DNA from: Scolanthus callimorphus
Taxonomy: Eukaryota; Cnidaria; Anthozoa; Actiniaria; Edwardsiidae
DNA: 64,000 bases
Reading direction: 5' to 3'
Assembly: GCA_033964015.1 (NCBI GenBank)
Contig: CM066924.1
Span: forward strand, 7,484,251 to 7,548,250
Below, piece after piece: positions 10,117 to 21,985 of the stretch (its first letter is position 1; the number at the start of each line of letters is the position of its first letter). Made by a program: the position numbers and the translations under genes. The notes under the pieces are model-generated. The model worked only from the letters and a program-made list of their open reading frames with translations. It was not told where the DNA came from and ran no database searches.

Positions 10117-12392
10117 TAATCGATCTATTAAACAATTGTCATACTAATACCCTTTCGAATAATGTTTCTAAAAAAAATAATTTCAGAAACAAAATAAGCA
10201 GAAGCGCACTCCTCTCACAATACGCGGAATCGAAAAGTGAGCTTTTGTTTTCTGTTGATAAACATTCACTCTATTTATGCAAGTTCTACAGCTGTATTAT
10301 TTCAACTCGTTTAATATTATTTTTACTGCGATTTTCATATAGTTCTGTGGAATTTCACAGTGGAGAGCTTGAACCGACAAACATTCCAGCTTCCACAGTA
10401 AGATCTCGAAAAGCGCTAATTAATTCCATGGACTTTCCATCACGTGTCGTATCTGTATTGGAAAGTTTGAATAATGGAAGCCATTTGACGATGAAATTCC
10501 ACAGAATTGTGAAAATCCGAGTAATTGTTCTCCGAGGTCGCTTTATTGCGTAAGTCTGCTCGCTAAGAAAGGGAAACTTTTGATACTTTTTGGATTAGAC
10601 TACAGAGCACTCTTAATAATTGGTTCTCACTTTTGCTAAACCACGTGCGACTCTTTTTAACGCCAATATCCAGACAGGAAGTACTAACAGAACACATCTG
10701 GTACTTTTAAACACTCCCTATCACATACCTGTCAACCCAGCTTCGTCAAAAATCTTGAGATTCTCCCTCCCGTGGCAAATAAATACAGAAAATGTATGGA
10801 AAAATCCTGAAAGTGACAATGCGGGTGATATACAGTAAATGTTCTTTTTACCTTTAAAAAAATCACCAGAAATTTGTTAAGCCCGGCTTAACGGGCTTAA
10901 AGGCAGCTACATATGTCCTCGGGATCTTCTTCACTTTCGCCAAATTTAAGCATGAGCGTTCTTTATTAACGATTTTATAAAAATAGGAGTGTATTTTATC
11001 TTTGGTCAAAGAAACAAGCGCGACCGCTCTTCCTGTTAATGGGCTTTTCCTGTTCAAAGCTCTCTAGCTGTTGTGTCTGTCTATTTTTCGATGCCTTTGA
11101 CATATGTTTATGGATTTACTAACTTGAAACCGTACGTGCTACACCGATCAATCATGCATAATGCATAATGTATAATTTTATTTTGATTATATATAGAATT
11201 CTGTTTTTAAACTCTGCCGAAAAGACAGGTCAGACAGGGTTGTTCGCCAACAGACCATGGTTCCAACTAAACGGGCCTCCCGTTGAGCGAGCAATTCTAG
11301 ACACGTTTGCCAAATCTTGAAATATCCCCTTAAACAAGGGAAGTGGATCTGTGCTGTGAAAATCGACAAAAATTGAATTGAAGATAATAAAAATATAACC
11401 TATTATTTCTAGTTTTATTGGATCACAACTAATGTATCTGCCATATCTCATGCCACGATTTTTTAATCAAAGAAACTCACGTTATGTTGGGTGATCGCAG
11501 GCCGGGTCGACTTGGGCTTATTCAGAAATTTAGACTTCACAAGATTAGTTTGGATTCGGGGAGTACAATCTCGAACAAAATAAGATGGAAAATCAGGACC
11601 TCTCGTTCACCTCCAATAACTGTTGGATAAATGGCGGCTATTGTCTTCGTGCGCTTCCAATTGATTGTAGGGGAGGGAAGGTTCTTTGTTTCCATTTCGT
11701 GCATGTTGTTCAAAAATTAAATGTGGAGTACGGGATCGAGTAGCGAATAATCCAGAAAGAAGGACTAGAGTCAAGCAGAAAATAGGAAAAAGAAGATTCG
11801 CAAATATTTTAAAACCATAATTTAGCAGAGATTTAATTCAATAGTTGTTTAGCGTCTCCATGGCTGTGTGCATCGCATAGCCTTACGCAGTCTAGTTCAG
11901 AAGACGGAACAGTCATGTTCTCATTCAAATTATGTGGAATTCTAACGAGGAAGAAAAGAAGATTCGTGAAAATATCTCTTTCTATTTTATTCAAAAGAGT
12001 ACATTTATAGGAGCAAACTAGTCTGACTTGTGATTGCTATGAAATACCCGGTGACCGGGGGGTTGGAGAGAAGCTTGAATGAACCAAAAATGAGCATGAA
12101 TCACAAGTAGTTTGTTTTTTACAAAACCTATTTTGAAATGCAGTTTCGCGGAAGTTCAGTAATTCATTCACGAATCACGCTTTTTTCAAGAAGAGAATCA
12201 CCCGCGTGGTGATCTTTGCTGATAAACTTTGTTGTTTTCACTAATAAAAGTGAGCAAAGGTAGGGAGCCCGAAAAAGAGACCTGTTTTTTTTTTAGATTG
12301 CAACAAAGGGCGGTATACCGAGAATAGTCTAGTCCATTAACAAGCAGGAGAACGTCTTCCTTGCGCTAAAATCCTGTTTTTAGTGCCAGGGG
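10117..12392. other. Long AT-rich stretch without a recognised gene
   Basis: Only short ORFs lacking features are present. A small palindrome (AAGCCCGGCTTAACGGGCTT) is at about 10879-10899, and repeated TGCATAATG motifs are near 11155-11173. Confidence 0.4.
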
Positions 12393-12843
12393 TTAAGGTG
12401 GCCCGCGCCTGTTTCACAGGAAAAATATACTAACATTTAATCGCCGGCTTTTTCCAGAAAACGCGGCTACTAGAATAGTGGATTACTAGAGATTAACACT
12501 GCAAGGAAATTACAATAGAAACGTTACACCGATTACTCAAAATAATCAATTTCCTGAAGGTAGACATATAGCCACAAAAGTTTTCCTTAACAGAAAGACG
12601 AGACAAATTTTCTTTTTAGTAGGCTCAATAAATTACTTAAGTATTATAGTTTGTATATGTAGTTGAACATTGCAATTGGCCTCATGGAAATTGCTTGATG
12701 AGTGTCGACTAAAATTGTGTAGCTTATACGCCTCAAGATACTCAACACTCGAAAAGCACGACGCACGGCAACTGAATTGCGAGCCTAATCTTACCTGTAC
12801 ACAGGGAAAAATTGCTTAACACATTAATGGTTTTGGTAGCGTG

Positions 12844-13180
12844 TTTCCATTAATGTGTGAAAAATGTTAATGGGAAGACCACACTTTCCATTAATGATGT
12901 TAATGGGAAGACCACACTTTCCCATGTTATAGTACATTAATGGAAAAACGCTACCAAAACCATTAATGTTTTTACGCAATTTTTTTCCTGTGAAGGACAA
13001 ATAAAACATTTGTTTCCATTAATGTGTGAAAAATGTTAATGGGAAGACCACACTTTCCATTAATGATGTTAATGGGAAGACCACACTTTCCCATGTTATA
13101 GTACATTAATGGAAAAACGCTACCAAAACCATTAATGTTTTTACGCAATTTTTTTCCTGTGAAGGACAAATAAAACATTT
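12844..13180 (+). repeat. Two tandem ~168 bp palindrome-rich units
   Basis: Each unit (12844-13011 and 13012-13179) contains TTAATGGGAAGACCACACTT twice and inverted CATTAATG...GTTTTGGTAGCG arms. An inverted partial copy (ACATTAATGGTTTTGGTAGC) precedes the first unit at 12821. It sits inside the outer TTAA element. The 121-codon minus ORF here is a product of the repeat. Confidence 0.8.
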
Positions 13181-13613
13181 GTATCCAAGGAAACTTCAGT
13201 GCAAGAACCAAGGAGATAGGAGGGACGCTCTCAGAGCTGACTCTAGTATAATTTTGCAATTTATCCTGTGTGTAAAGTTCATAAACAAGGAATTTAACAA
13301 ATTGGTCATACATAAAACTTCTAACCGATTTTTCCAAATAACGAAGAAGAACAATGAATGTTAAAGCGACTTACCAAGTGACAGCAAACGAAAAACAATC
13401 GGTTCGGAGAAATTAGGAACCAAATATCGCTGAAGCAGACGCACTGCAAATCGGTCTCATTGCAAACCCACAATACATGACATTGGTATTACACAACATT
13501 ACACCTCAGACTTCATAACTTGAACACCTCGAGGGACGTTTCACCTAGTTTCCTTGCAGTATAATCTCTAGTAATCCACTATATTCTAGCAGACAAAAAT
13601 ATTAGCAATCAGA

Positions 13614-15680
13614 CCGCGGTGAAGCTCCTTACTTATTCGCGTTTCCCGATTCGACTGCTTGCTGATTCGGCCATTTACCGATTCAGTTCCGGGGGGATAC
13701 TTAAAAGGAAATATTTCAAAATAACTCTCAAACACATTTTATTTCCATGACAGAACCGTAGGTCCAATTTTAAAAATTCGTGAACCGGGCCAAGAACAAT
13801 TTTCCCATGCAGAATTGAGCAACGCAGCAATGTGTCGTGCTACCATAAGCGCTAAGTTAGGCACACAAATTACATTTTGCAACTTGCACGAAGTAATAGA
13901 GACTTTATTTTCATCACGACTTTCTAATTGAAGAAATATTAAGTCTTTTTCTTTGTATAAAGTAGTAGTATATTGTGTAATAAAACCATTAATCGAAAAT
14001 GTCTTTTATCTTAGCACTTCTCTCAGCAAGATATATGGAAAAGCGGAAGGTGCGAGCTCTGCTATGCGCCGTGCTACGTTTTGCTGGAGGGAGGAAGACC
14101 AAAACACATACTCGCACGGTTGGGATTTTTCGGCCACTAGATGTGACGTTTATTTTTCAACTCGAAAAATTATGTAAATTGGATTACAGTACTAGCTGAA
14201 TCACTTCAGCAAAAGGTGGGGAAGAAAAAACCGCCACCCACATTATCTAGACTATACACATATATTCTATACTCAACCTTGCGAACTCGGTTCGAAACAA
14301 TGTTGACAAGATAAGGTCAAAACAAGTGGGCTGGAGTTGGGGAGGCGGTGGGAAAAAACCTTGAACTGAAGAAGTTTTGGTTGAAGGCTGTCACTGTTTC
14401 TTCCAAAGAATAAGCTTAACTGAAATGCTAGTCAGCCGATACATACAGGAATGGAACCACGTGAGTGCTCTGCCTTGATTGGCTAAAACAATTGCTTGGT
14501 ATTTTCCCACTGACAGCCCGCGCGCCAGCTTGTCTACCAACTGACAGTATGAAAAGATACGTGCTCAGATAAATGTCATTATCTGTGCCAGATAATGTTT
14601 GTTTTTATCTTAGCACTTCTCTCAGCAAGATATATGGAAAAGCGGAAGGTGCGAGCTCTGCTATGCGCCGTGCTACGTTTTGCTGGAGGGAGGAAGACCA
14701 AAACACATACTCGCACGGTTGGGATTTTTCGGCCACTAGATGTGACGTTTATTTTTCAACTCGAAAATTATGTAAATTGGATTACAGTACTAACTGAATC
14801 ACTTCAGCAAAAGGTGGGGAAGAAAAAACCGCCACAAGCCACAGATCTGTGGCCACCCCACCCAGGCGCAGAGAGAGAGCTCGACCGAGACACGCAACCT
14901 CCGAGTACAGCCCATGACTGCCCACCCTTCAGTTGCTTTCTTCATTCTATGTTGTCGTCAAAATATAGCTGATAACTCGAACGCACTTGGTGTTAGTGAT
15001 TAAGCACTGACGTCAGCAAAGCAGCCCATGACTGCCCTTTGTGATGACAGGCCTGGAAAAGCGATTTGAAAACATTGCCAGCACTGAAGTCTCACAGTCC
15101 AAGAAATGTGAAATAGTTGAGAACTGCTCCTTGCCTAGACGAGAGGATCTGTTTTAGCAAGTCTGACTTGAAAACATTAAAGTCACCGATACTATTACTG
15201 GAGTGCCAGGGAGGCCAGGAAAAACCTATAGTAGAAAAAACCCTTTGGGAAAATCAGTCATAGGAAACCTGGGTCGGGACCAAGGCACACCAGATCCCCC
15301 GACAGGATAAACGGTATTGTGAAATTCGCTTGTAACTACGACGATATGGTGATTAAATGCGGAAAGGAAGTGCAGTGGAAATTAAAGACTGACTTTGATG
15401 CTACCCGTGAAGACAAATGAAGCTTGAGGCGCATGTCATTATCTGTGCCAGTTAATGTTTGTTTTTTTGTATAAATGTTTTGAAAACAAAATATTTTGAA
15501 AATTGGACTACGGTTATGTATGGAAATAAAAAGTGTTTGAGAGTTATTGCATTGATAGTTTGACTGAAATATTTTTTCATAATTACCCTCCCCCCCCCCC
15601 CCCGGAACTGAATCGGTAAATGGCCGAATCAGTAAGCAGTCGAATCGGGAAACGCGAATAAGTAAGGAGCTTCACCGCGG
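13614..15680. mobile_element. Nested inverted-repeat element with 11 bp target-site duplication (Mutator-like)
   Basis: Ends are CCGCGGTGAAGCTCCTTACT and its complement, with terminal repeats of at least 85 bp that continue beyond a C/G tract into an ACTCTCAAACAC block near 13727 and 15530. The flanks are TAGCAATCAGA at 13603-13613 and again at 15681-15691, a perfect 11 bp duplication. A duplication of 9-11 bp and long terminal repeats are typical of MULEs. No transposase gene is visible, so this is a 2.07 kb non-autonomous element. It inserted into the outer TTAA element. Confidence 0.8.
14004..14835 (+). repeat. 234 bp direct repeat pair inside the nested element
   Basis: 14004-14237 and 14603-14835 are almost identical (TTTTATCTTAGCACTTCTCT ... 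GGGGAAGAAAAAACCGCCAC). The first copy has one extra A and a stop where the second continues. Identical ORFs in both copies come from this duplication. A short part of the preceding sequence (GTCATTATCTGTGCCAG) recurs near 15436. Confidence 0.85.
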
Positions 15681-15870
15681 TAGCAATCAGAGCGCGTTTT
15701 CTGAAAAAAGCCGACGATTAAATGTTAGTATATTTTTCCTGTGAAACAGGCGCGGGACACCTTAATATTCTAGATAATGCACAACAGGAACTGGTTCGCA
15801 GGGTACAATAGAAACCACTGCATACGAACAAAGTTTCAGGATTTGTAACATTATACAAGACACTTTAATA

Positions 15871-16016
15871 AGCAATTATTGGATGAGGTTTTTGTGATTT
15901 CCAGAATAAACAATGTCGAGACAAGTGGAATCAGGCGAGGCCGTAAGGCCGAGCCTGATTCCACTTGGCGAGATATTGTTTATTCTGGAAATCACAAAAA
16001 CCGAATTCAATAATTG
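15871..16016. repeat. Long near-perfect palindrome, ~146 bp
   Basis: Arms of about 65 bp meet at GGCCGTAAGGCC. The arms include GTTTTTGTGATTTCCAGAAT, AACAAT, and AAGTGGAATCAGGC and their complements. It would form a strong cruciform or hairpin RNA. It is followed by two smaller hairpins at 16143-16190 (AGAATCAGCTAGCTGATTCT and AGAATCAGCATGCTGATTCT). Confidence 0.85.
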
Positions 16017-16190
16017 ATTTATTATACATTGATTCAGTGAAAATACTTTTTTTCTGTCAAGCATTTCTTTTACACAAGCGCCTTGTTAAATAGGGGAAAC
16101 ATTCAAGGGCTGTAGTCCCATGAAACATTGCGCGCGTAGGATCAAGAATCAGCTAGCTGATTCTTCAAGAATCAGCATGCTGATTCTTGG

Positions 16191-17035
16191 AGACCCTTAA
16201 AGTGCGTGATTCCCAAAGTAAAGCGCGCGCTTTTAGCCAATCAGAATCGAGATAGTGAGTTCAATGTATAATAATAGATATTAACGTTGTCATAGCCTTG
16301 TAATGTGTAGATCGCCACTTTTGTCAACTGATCTTGACCAAACCTTGTAACAATATAATTTCTACAATGCGTCAGTTAGACATCGATTCCGTTTTGTTTT
16401 AAAACTTTAATGTGACTGAAAAATGTATAAATTATGATATGTGTTTTGCGAAACACCGAAATATATTGTAAACCGAGTACCTTTCAACTTGACTCGCGGC
16501 TACGACGTGTTAGCCCGTGCTTAGTCCTAAAGTAGACCCATCAAGAAAATGTCCGTCTTTGATTAAAACGCTGCGCTTTTAATGTTGTCCAAGTTATGGT
16601 CTTGTCATCAAGTACTCTCTCTTCTTTTCTTACAAGGGTTTTACCGCTGTAGGGCCCTAAAAGATACTTATCTCCCTTGAATCTTATTGCAAATCAAGAT
16701 CGCCCCTAAAAGAGACAAAACCGGCCTTGAATTTTATCCCCAAACCGAACCCAATGGTAACTCGTTGACTGACTTCGCATGTACGAAATTGAAAGAGCTT
16801 CCCGTTAGTAAAGTTATCACTAGAATCTTCTATTTTCCTTTGCATAGAGCATGATTTCGGTTCATGCAAGTGATAAACATCATTAGTTTATCATTGTTTT
16901 CAGGTGCACTAGGGCTTCTTAGTTGTTAACATCCATTGCACTTGGCCAATTCCTTGTTAGTCGCTCTACACCGTTGTATCACGATCCATTGTCATATACA
17001 CTGTCAAATGACGCATTTTGTGTTCACACAACATC
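16191..17035. other. Non-coding stretch
   Basis: No gene recognised; only short ORFs without features. Confidence 0.35.
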
Positions 17036-17090
17036 CTCGGAGATCCAGGGGATTTAAAACGTTAAAGGAAAAATCCCCTGGGTCTCCGAG
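17036..17090. repeat. Short hairpin
   Basis: CTCGGAGATCCAGGGGAT pairs with ATCCCCTGGGTCTCCGAG across a ~19 nt loop. Confidence 0.7.
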
Positions 17091-17955
17091 AATGTGCTCT
17101 TCCAGTTCCTTCCCTGCCTCATTCAATAACGAGTGGGTAAAGGTTCATAATAATATTTATGGAATTCCCTCGAGTGATACAGCCGGGGCAATCGGTTTTC
17201 TCAATACAAGTGCGCAGCGCTGTTGAGCTCCGTTTACGAGACAAATACCAAAGTATACCAGAGTTGGGAAAATAGGCTGAGTGCCCCTGCACAAAGTCGG
17301 TTTTATTCGCTTTAAACTTATCAGCTACATTTGGCGAGTAAAGGTGGGAAAAGACTGATCATAAATGATAATAAATTTACGACCAAGATGGCGCAGGTTG
17401 GGACCTCGTGTGGAGTTCCCTAGAGGGGGTGTCAATTGAATGGTTGGCTAGCTGCCGCGCGCGTGCCACCCCCGTGAAGGTAACTGGCGTGTGCCTGACA
17501 CATGCCATCCCGTGCTCCTAGCCTCTTTACAAATCAGTCGGGGATGCCATAAATGTTTTTATTGTCGGGCGAATAAATCGTTATCTATTTACATTAGTGT
17601 ATAAAAAGGGTCATTTACGAGAAAGAGAAATGCATGAAAACTAAATTAACCCTTGGGTTTTCGTGTTAGTTTCCCAGCCTTAGATTAAGTTATTATTTTT
17701 ACCAGGTAATTACTCCCTCTCAAACAAGTCCCCACCCCACCCACCCACCATAAGAAAAAGAAAAGAAACCCTCAGATAACTGTATTACGAATTAGAAATC
17801 TTTTGTTTGAATACTAATGAGACGTTTTGTAATAAATATATAAAGTTTCTTGTTTGTACAGCAGATAATGTTTAGCTAGCTTTGGAAATAAAGTAGATGA
17901 TTTCGAGTCGTCTTTTTAACAGAAGGAAGATTTTTCCATATGTCGATACCCAAGA
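17091..17955. other. Non-coding stretch
   Basis: No gene recognised. Contains a C/A-rich tract near 17727-17750. Confidence 0.35.
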
Positions 17956-17958
17956 AAG

Positions 17959-18272
17959 AGATTGTTTACCTACGTTTGTTCTAACTTTAGGCTTGTGAAG
18001 AAATTGTTTACCTACGTTTGTTCTAACATTAGGCTTGTGAAGGTTTCTTTCCCATATAGGGGCGTAAAAAGAAAAGCCGCGCAATATGGTTTTGTTTGAT
18101 TTGGATTTTTTTGTATGCGTGTGGTAGTCCAGCTCCACTAGCAACATTGAAAAGGCGAAGAAAAGGGAACACGAGGCAAGTGCGCCAACATTTTGCATTT
18201 GATCGTGTGCTCCACTTTTCTGCATATGGACATGAACACATGACACCTGGACATGAACACATGACACCTGTT
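17959..18272 (+). repeat. Two short tandem duplications
   Basis: A 41-42 bp unit (GATTGTTTACCTACGTTTGT ... AGGCTTGTGAAG) is doubled at 17959-18042. A 21 bp unit (CATGAACACATGACACCTGG) is doubled at about 18231-18272. Confidence 0.75.
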
Positions 18273-18368
18273 GGTTTACACTTAGCACGGAGACGACGTT
18301 GAGTTGGCCTTGTGTAATTAGAGAACAAAATTGTTCTCAATGTTAATGGGAGCTAAGTGGTCTCTCTT

Positions 18369-18739
18369 AAAGTTAGGATAATGCTTTGGTCAGCTGTCTC
18401 AAGAAACGAGTTGGATTTGATAAATGCATTAGCAGAATTGTCTTTATTGATCGAGTAACGGATAGGAAAAACTTGAAATGTAAACAAAGGACCAGATTAT
18501 TCGTGTCTGTGTATGTCCCTATGTTTTAATAATAAATTGATTTTTTATTTAAAAAGTTAGGATAATGCTTTTGTCAGCTGTCTCAAGAAACGAGTTGGAT
18601 TTGATAAATGCATTAGCAGAATTGTCTTTATTGATCGAGTAACGGATAGGAAAAACTTGAAATGTAAACAAAGGACCAGATTATTCGTGTCTGTGTATGT
18701 CCCTATATTTTAATAAATTGATTTTTTATTTAAAAAGTA
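18369..18739 (+). repeat. Tandem duplication of ~185 bp
   Basis: AAAGTTAGGATAATGCTTTN through AAATTGATTTTTTATTTAAA is present twice in direct succession with a few substitutions and a 3 bp indel. Confidence 0.85.
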
Positions 18740-18762
18740 ATTATAAACTTAATAAATGAAAT

Positions 18763-19935
18763 GACAAATTTAATAATACACCTGGGAATGTTCATTAAAT
18801 AAAATAGGGCCGAAGGGGGGGGGGGGGGGGGGGGGGGGAGATTCTATTGATCAGCCGAAACGAGTCATTGTCGTTTTTGCTGAATGCACTTGAGAGGGCT
18901 GGGTCGAGTCGCGCAATAGTAGTTCAAGATAGTTCCCTTGAAAAAGTGTCGACTTTCTCCAACTTCCTTATAAGGAAATATCTTGGAATCCCAGTAAGTT
19001 TTTCACTATTTCTATTGGCCTAGAAAGCTTAAACCTCAACCAAAACTCAAATATACTCGAGGAAAGATGCTATGTGCATTTTCTTCTGTGTTGTTCACGG
19101 TCAAGAGCTTGGCAACAAGGTAGACAAGATACCACAGGAAGCCCGGTCAATCTCTAGAATTGCGACACTGCTATCTTGATATGGCTCGGTGATCTGTGCT
19201 TGAAGCCGAGGTGAAAAATGAGGCGGAGCATCGAGCTCGCCGTATTGTTTACATTATTCGTACAGGAAGTGACGCTCGTGAGGCAGGGAAATCAGACAAC
19301 ATACATGCCGGAAATACCCCATCATTGCTGTTTCTCTGACAAAACACGAAGTAACTCGGAATGTAGTGGATCGACGAAGCATCTATTAACAAAGGAAATT
19401 TTGAAAAATAGCGGAATGCAACGGGGATCCAGAGCTTGTAAAATCACCATTGGCTTCGCCATTTTATGTAGGTTGCTATGGTCCGAGGCCAGACCCCCTT
19501 ACCGCACGGTCACGCCTGCGCAGACGTTATGAAATGACAAATTTTATAATACACCTGGGAATGTTCATAAAATACAACAACAACAACAAGCAAATTTATT
19601 TGGTGACTTATACAGGATGTACATCGGTATGGTCCAAATAAAATTTAAATAAAAGGAAGAAAAAGGAGGTCGACGCTATTATCCATGGATTCCTTTTATA
19701 GAATTATTTCTTGCAATCGTGCAGTCAAAAACATATTTTGCAGTTATTCTGTTTGTTTCCTCTTTCTGATTCATGGTGATAATAAAAGAAAACGCCCTTT
19801 CCGAAGTCATTACGTTTAGATCGATTTTAGTTTTATTTTTTAAGTCACGGTAGTACTGATTTCTGAGATGATCATATGAGATTAAATATAAAGAGGGCCG
19901 GAAGGTGGGGGGGGGGGGGGGGGGAAGATTCTGAT
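18763..19935 (+). repeat. Dispersed-repeat pair with long G runs
   Basis: GAAATGACAAATTT-ATAATACACCTGGGAATGTTCAT occurs at 18763 and 19527. In the first copy it leads directly to AGGGCCGAAGG and a 24 nt G run (18815-18838) then AGATTCT. In the second the same G-run end (19907-19924) lies 330 bp further on. The first copy looks like an internal deletion of the second, or the two are independently truncated. No coding potential is evident between them. Confidence 0.5.
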
Positions 19936-19966
19936 TGACATAGACATGGACATAGACATAGACATG
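19935..19966 (+). repeat. Hexamer microsatellite
   Basis: ACATAGACATGG-type six-base repeats. Confidence 0.7.
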
Positions 19967-20595
19967 GTTTATTGGTACCGTGTATATAAAAATAGGCATA
20001 AGGTTCCAATAAATGTGTCATCGATGACGTCATACCACGTGATCACGCTGTTGCACCCTTCTTGCCACATCATATCAAGAAAGTGCTGTCGTTTTTATGC
20101 CAAATCCGCGCGGGTTGCCTGTGGTGTTCAAAACGTGACTCAGGCCCCTCGGCGGGGGGCAAATACAAAATGGCGACCAAGAGAACGGTGTTTCTCGAGT
20201 ATCTGCAAGTTTTGGTCAATTTTTCTGCTTTTTTCGCTAAGATATGAGGAAAAGTACTTACAGACCTTCAAATAAGGCAAGGGGGGATTTCCTAATAAGG
20301 AAGTTTTGCAACGTCGGCAAAACGACAGCTTTTGGCGAAATTTTCTTGATATGAGACAAGTTCGGCGTCCAAATTTGGTTGCCTGAGGTTCATCCCTTCC
20401 CTAGATAAATACTTTTTTTTACGTTTGATGACGTCATACCACGTCACCATGCTGTTGCACCCCACTTGTCACTTTTTTTTCTTTGTGCTGTTTCCTTTTC
20501 TCCTGCATGTAGCTATGGGGGTCCGCTACACAGGCGCCTTCGGCGCCCGCGGGAGCTCCGCTACTTTTTCGAGGGTTGCAATCACTGACCAGAAA
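19967..20595. other. Non-coding stretch with a duplicated motif
   Basis: TGACGTCATACCACGT followed by GCTGTTGCACCC occurs at about 20024-20057 and 20429-20463, probably two copies of a dispersed repeat. A hairpin GGCGCCTTCGGCGCC is near 20534. No gene seen. Confidence 0.4.
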
Positions 20596-20599
20596 TATA

Positions 20600-21010
20600 G
20601 ATATGGTGTTCTAAAACTAAAAATAGTAAGAATAGAAAATGTTCAGCGGCTGTGGTGGGTTTAGATTTACATTCGAGCTTGTCGATTTTGCGATGATCAT
20701 TAAAGCGTTGTCTAAGTTGGCGTTTAGTTTCTCCTATGTATTGCAAATTACAGCGTTTGCATTGTATCATATAAATCACATTTTTAGTGTCGCAAGTTAT
20801 GTGAGAGTTTATAGAGCGAGTTTCACCGGTCGAGAAAAAAGTATATGTTGTTTGTCCGTTTTCTATATATGGACAGGTTAAGCAACTTTTGTCGCAGCGG
20901 TAAGCGCGTGGTGAAAGGTCTGAATCATTAGAGGCAGTAGTAGCAGAGGGCAATTTAGCTTTGACAAGGGTGTCTCTAAGATTAGAACAACGTCGGTATG
21001 CTGGTCTGAC
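20600..21010 (-). pseudogene. Penelope-like element: linker and GIY-YIG endonuclease fragment
   Basis: On the minus strand the sequence has the Penelope order. First comes a CxxxCxxC linker (CDKSCLTCPY), then the GIY-YIG nuclease as NVIYMIQCKRCNLQYIGETK followed by LRQRFNDHR. Penelope-like retroelements use a C-terminal GIY-YIG domain for target cleavage. Coding similarity ends after PTTAAEHF, where the frame runs into unrelated sequence. No reverse transcriptase remains upstream, so it is a fragment. The upstream end joins head-on to an opposite-strand piece of the same family (see 21003-21152). Confidence 0.75.
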
Positions 21011-21152
21011 ATCTGACATGCAATTGATTCCCCTTGAACAATTAATGACTAATCGAGATTCGATTCGTAAGGCAAGAGAGGCCACACTCATCCTACGTGC
21101 TGGTACCCTTGAGCCTGACGGATTGAATCGACGAGATGATACTTCATTTTAG
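21003..21152 (+). pseudogene. Penelope-like element: extreme C-terminus, opposite orientation
   Basis: This plus-strand frame reads DMQLIPLEQL, NRDSIRKAREA and LEPDGLNRRDD before a stop at 21152, a pattern typical of the residues that follow GIY-YIG in Penelope proteins. It continues naturally into an AT-rich 3' region that ends with TACCTGAAGAAATATTGTAC near 21315. It adjoins the minus-strand nuclease fragment, so the two halves of a C-terminal domain lie head to head. Such inverted 5'/3' junctions are well known for Penelope insertions. Confidence 0.65.
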
Positions 21153-21380
21153 ATTATATTGTATTTATTTTATTTTTTCTTTGTATTTTCCTTTAATTTT
21201 ATATTGTTATATCTCTTATCTAGTATAATATCACACACGTCATCATCATCATCATTTTTATTGTATCACGTTTCACCTTATATATAAGCCTATCATTCCA
21301 TTATGTATTCACAGTACCTGAAGAAATATTGTACTAAAATACAACTAAAACCTACGTTGTAACGCCGACTTTTCTTATTT
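21153..21380 (+). other. Penelope 3' UTR-like tail
   Basis: AT-rich sequence follows the C-terminal stop. It includes a (CAT)n run at 21239-21258. No gene. Confidence 0.4.
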
Positions 21381-21985
21381 TAAATTTCAAGCTATTGGGC
21401 TCGTCATTCTCTGTCGTGCTACCCGCCGTGCCATCGTCGCCCCGAGTCTGATGCATAAATTATAGAATAAATTTTAAAAAGTTTTTGCTAAGAAACCAGG
21501 CCTGTCACGTGGCCACAGGAATCCCCAAAACTTCGCATTGCCAGCTCGACTCTGGCTCGACGTTTAGAACCGCTACCGCTACCGCGCCAGCGCCGAGCCA
21601 AATTTGATTCGGTTCGGCACGACGCTGGCTCGACGTTTAGACTCGGCCTTTGACTAATGAACTACGGATCTCGTCCATATCTTCGTGCAGTGCTCGAAAC
21701 TCTTCCTTCATGCTATGAGATAGGATATTAATTTTGTCTAGCAATTGCTCGGTATCCTCCGTGTCCATGGCTACTTTCTTTTCTACGCGAGTCTCCGGGC
21801 TTGATGGACTGCTTAATTGCCGCTTGTTGCCTTAAAAAAAAAGACCGGCATTAATAATAATAATAATATAAATTTATATAGCGCTATTTCTTTAAAACTC
21901 CAAGAGCGCTTTACATTTCTAACTAACCAAACAATGGAAAATTGACATTTAAAGCGACCAGAATTAGGTTCGACGTCTAAAACTG
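21381..21985. other. Non-coding stretch with (TAA)n and an A run
   Basis: TAA triplets near 21853-21872 precede TATATAGCGCTATTTCTTTA, a dispersed-repeat-like stretch. CGACTCTGGCTCGACGTTTA and GACGCTGGCTCGACGTTTAG occur near 21547 and 21609. Confidence 0.35.

Larger units (their letters stand above)
12397..15761. mobile_element. Outer inverted-repeat DNA element flanked by TTAA (piggyBac/Kolobok-like target site)
   Basis: The left end GGTGGCCCGCGCCTGTTTCA and the right end (complement of CAGGCGCGGGACACC) are each followed outward by TTAA (12393-12396 and 15762-15765). The ~75 bp terminal repeats continue through CAGGAAAAATATACTAACAT and a CGGCTTTTT...GAAAACGCG block. Further inverted subterminal copies (CTAGTAATCCACTAT) lie near 12478 and 13570. 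TTAA target sites are known for piggyBac and Kolobok elements. No transposase is visible, so it is non-autonomous. It is split by the element at 13614-15680. Confidence 0.75.

Noticed and set aside
12844..13180. CRISPR-like array
   Set aside because: Only two units, no regular short spacers, and a eukaryotic context.
13953..14972. Matching ORFs at 14.0 and 14.6 kb that resemble a gene pair
   Set aside because: They reflect the 234 bp direct repeat; no known motif, several competing frames.
17872..18340. Overlapping minus-strand ORFs with repeated HKPNVRTNVGKQ and CSCPGVMCSCP
   Set aside because: The repeats come from two short tandem DNA duplications; no other support.
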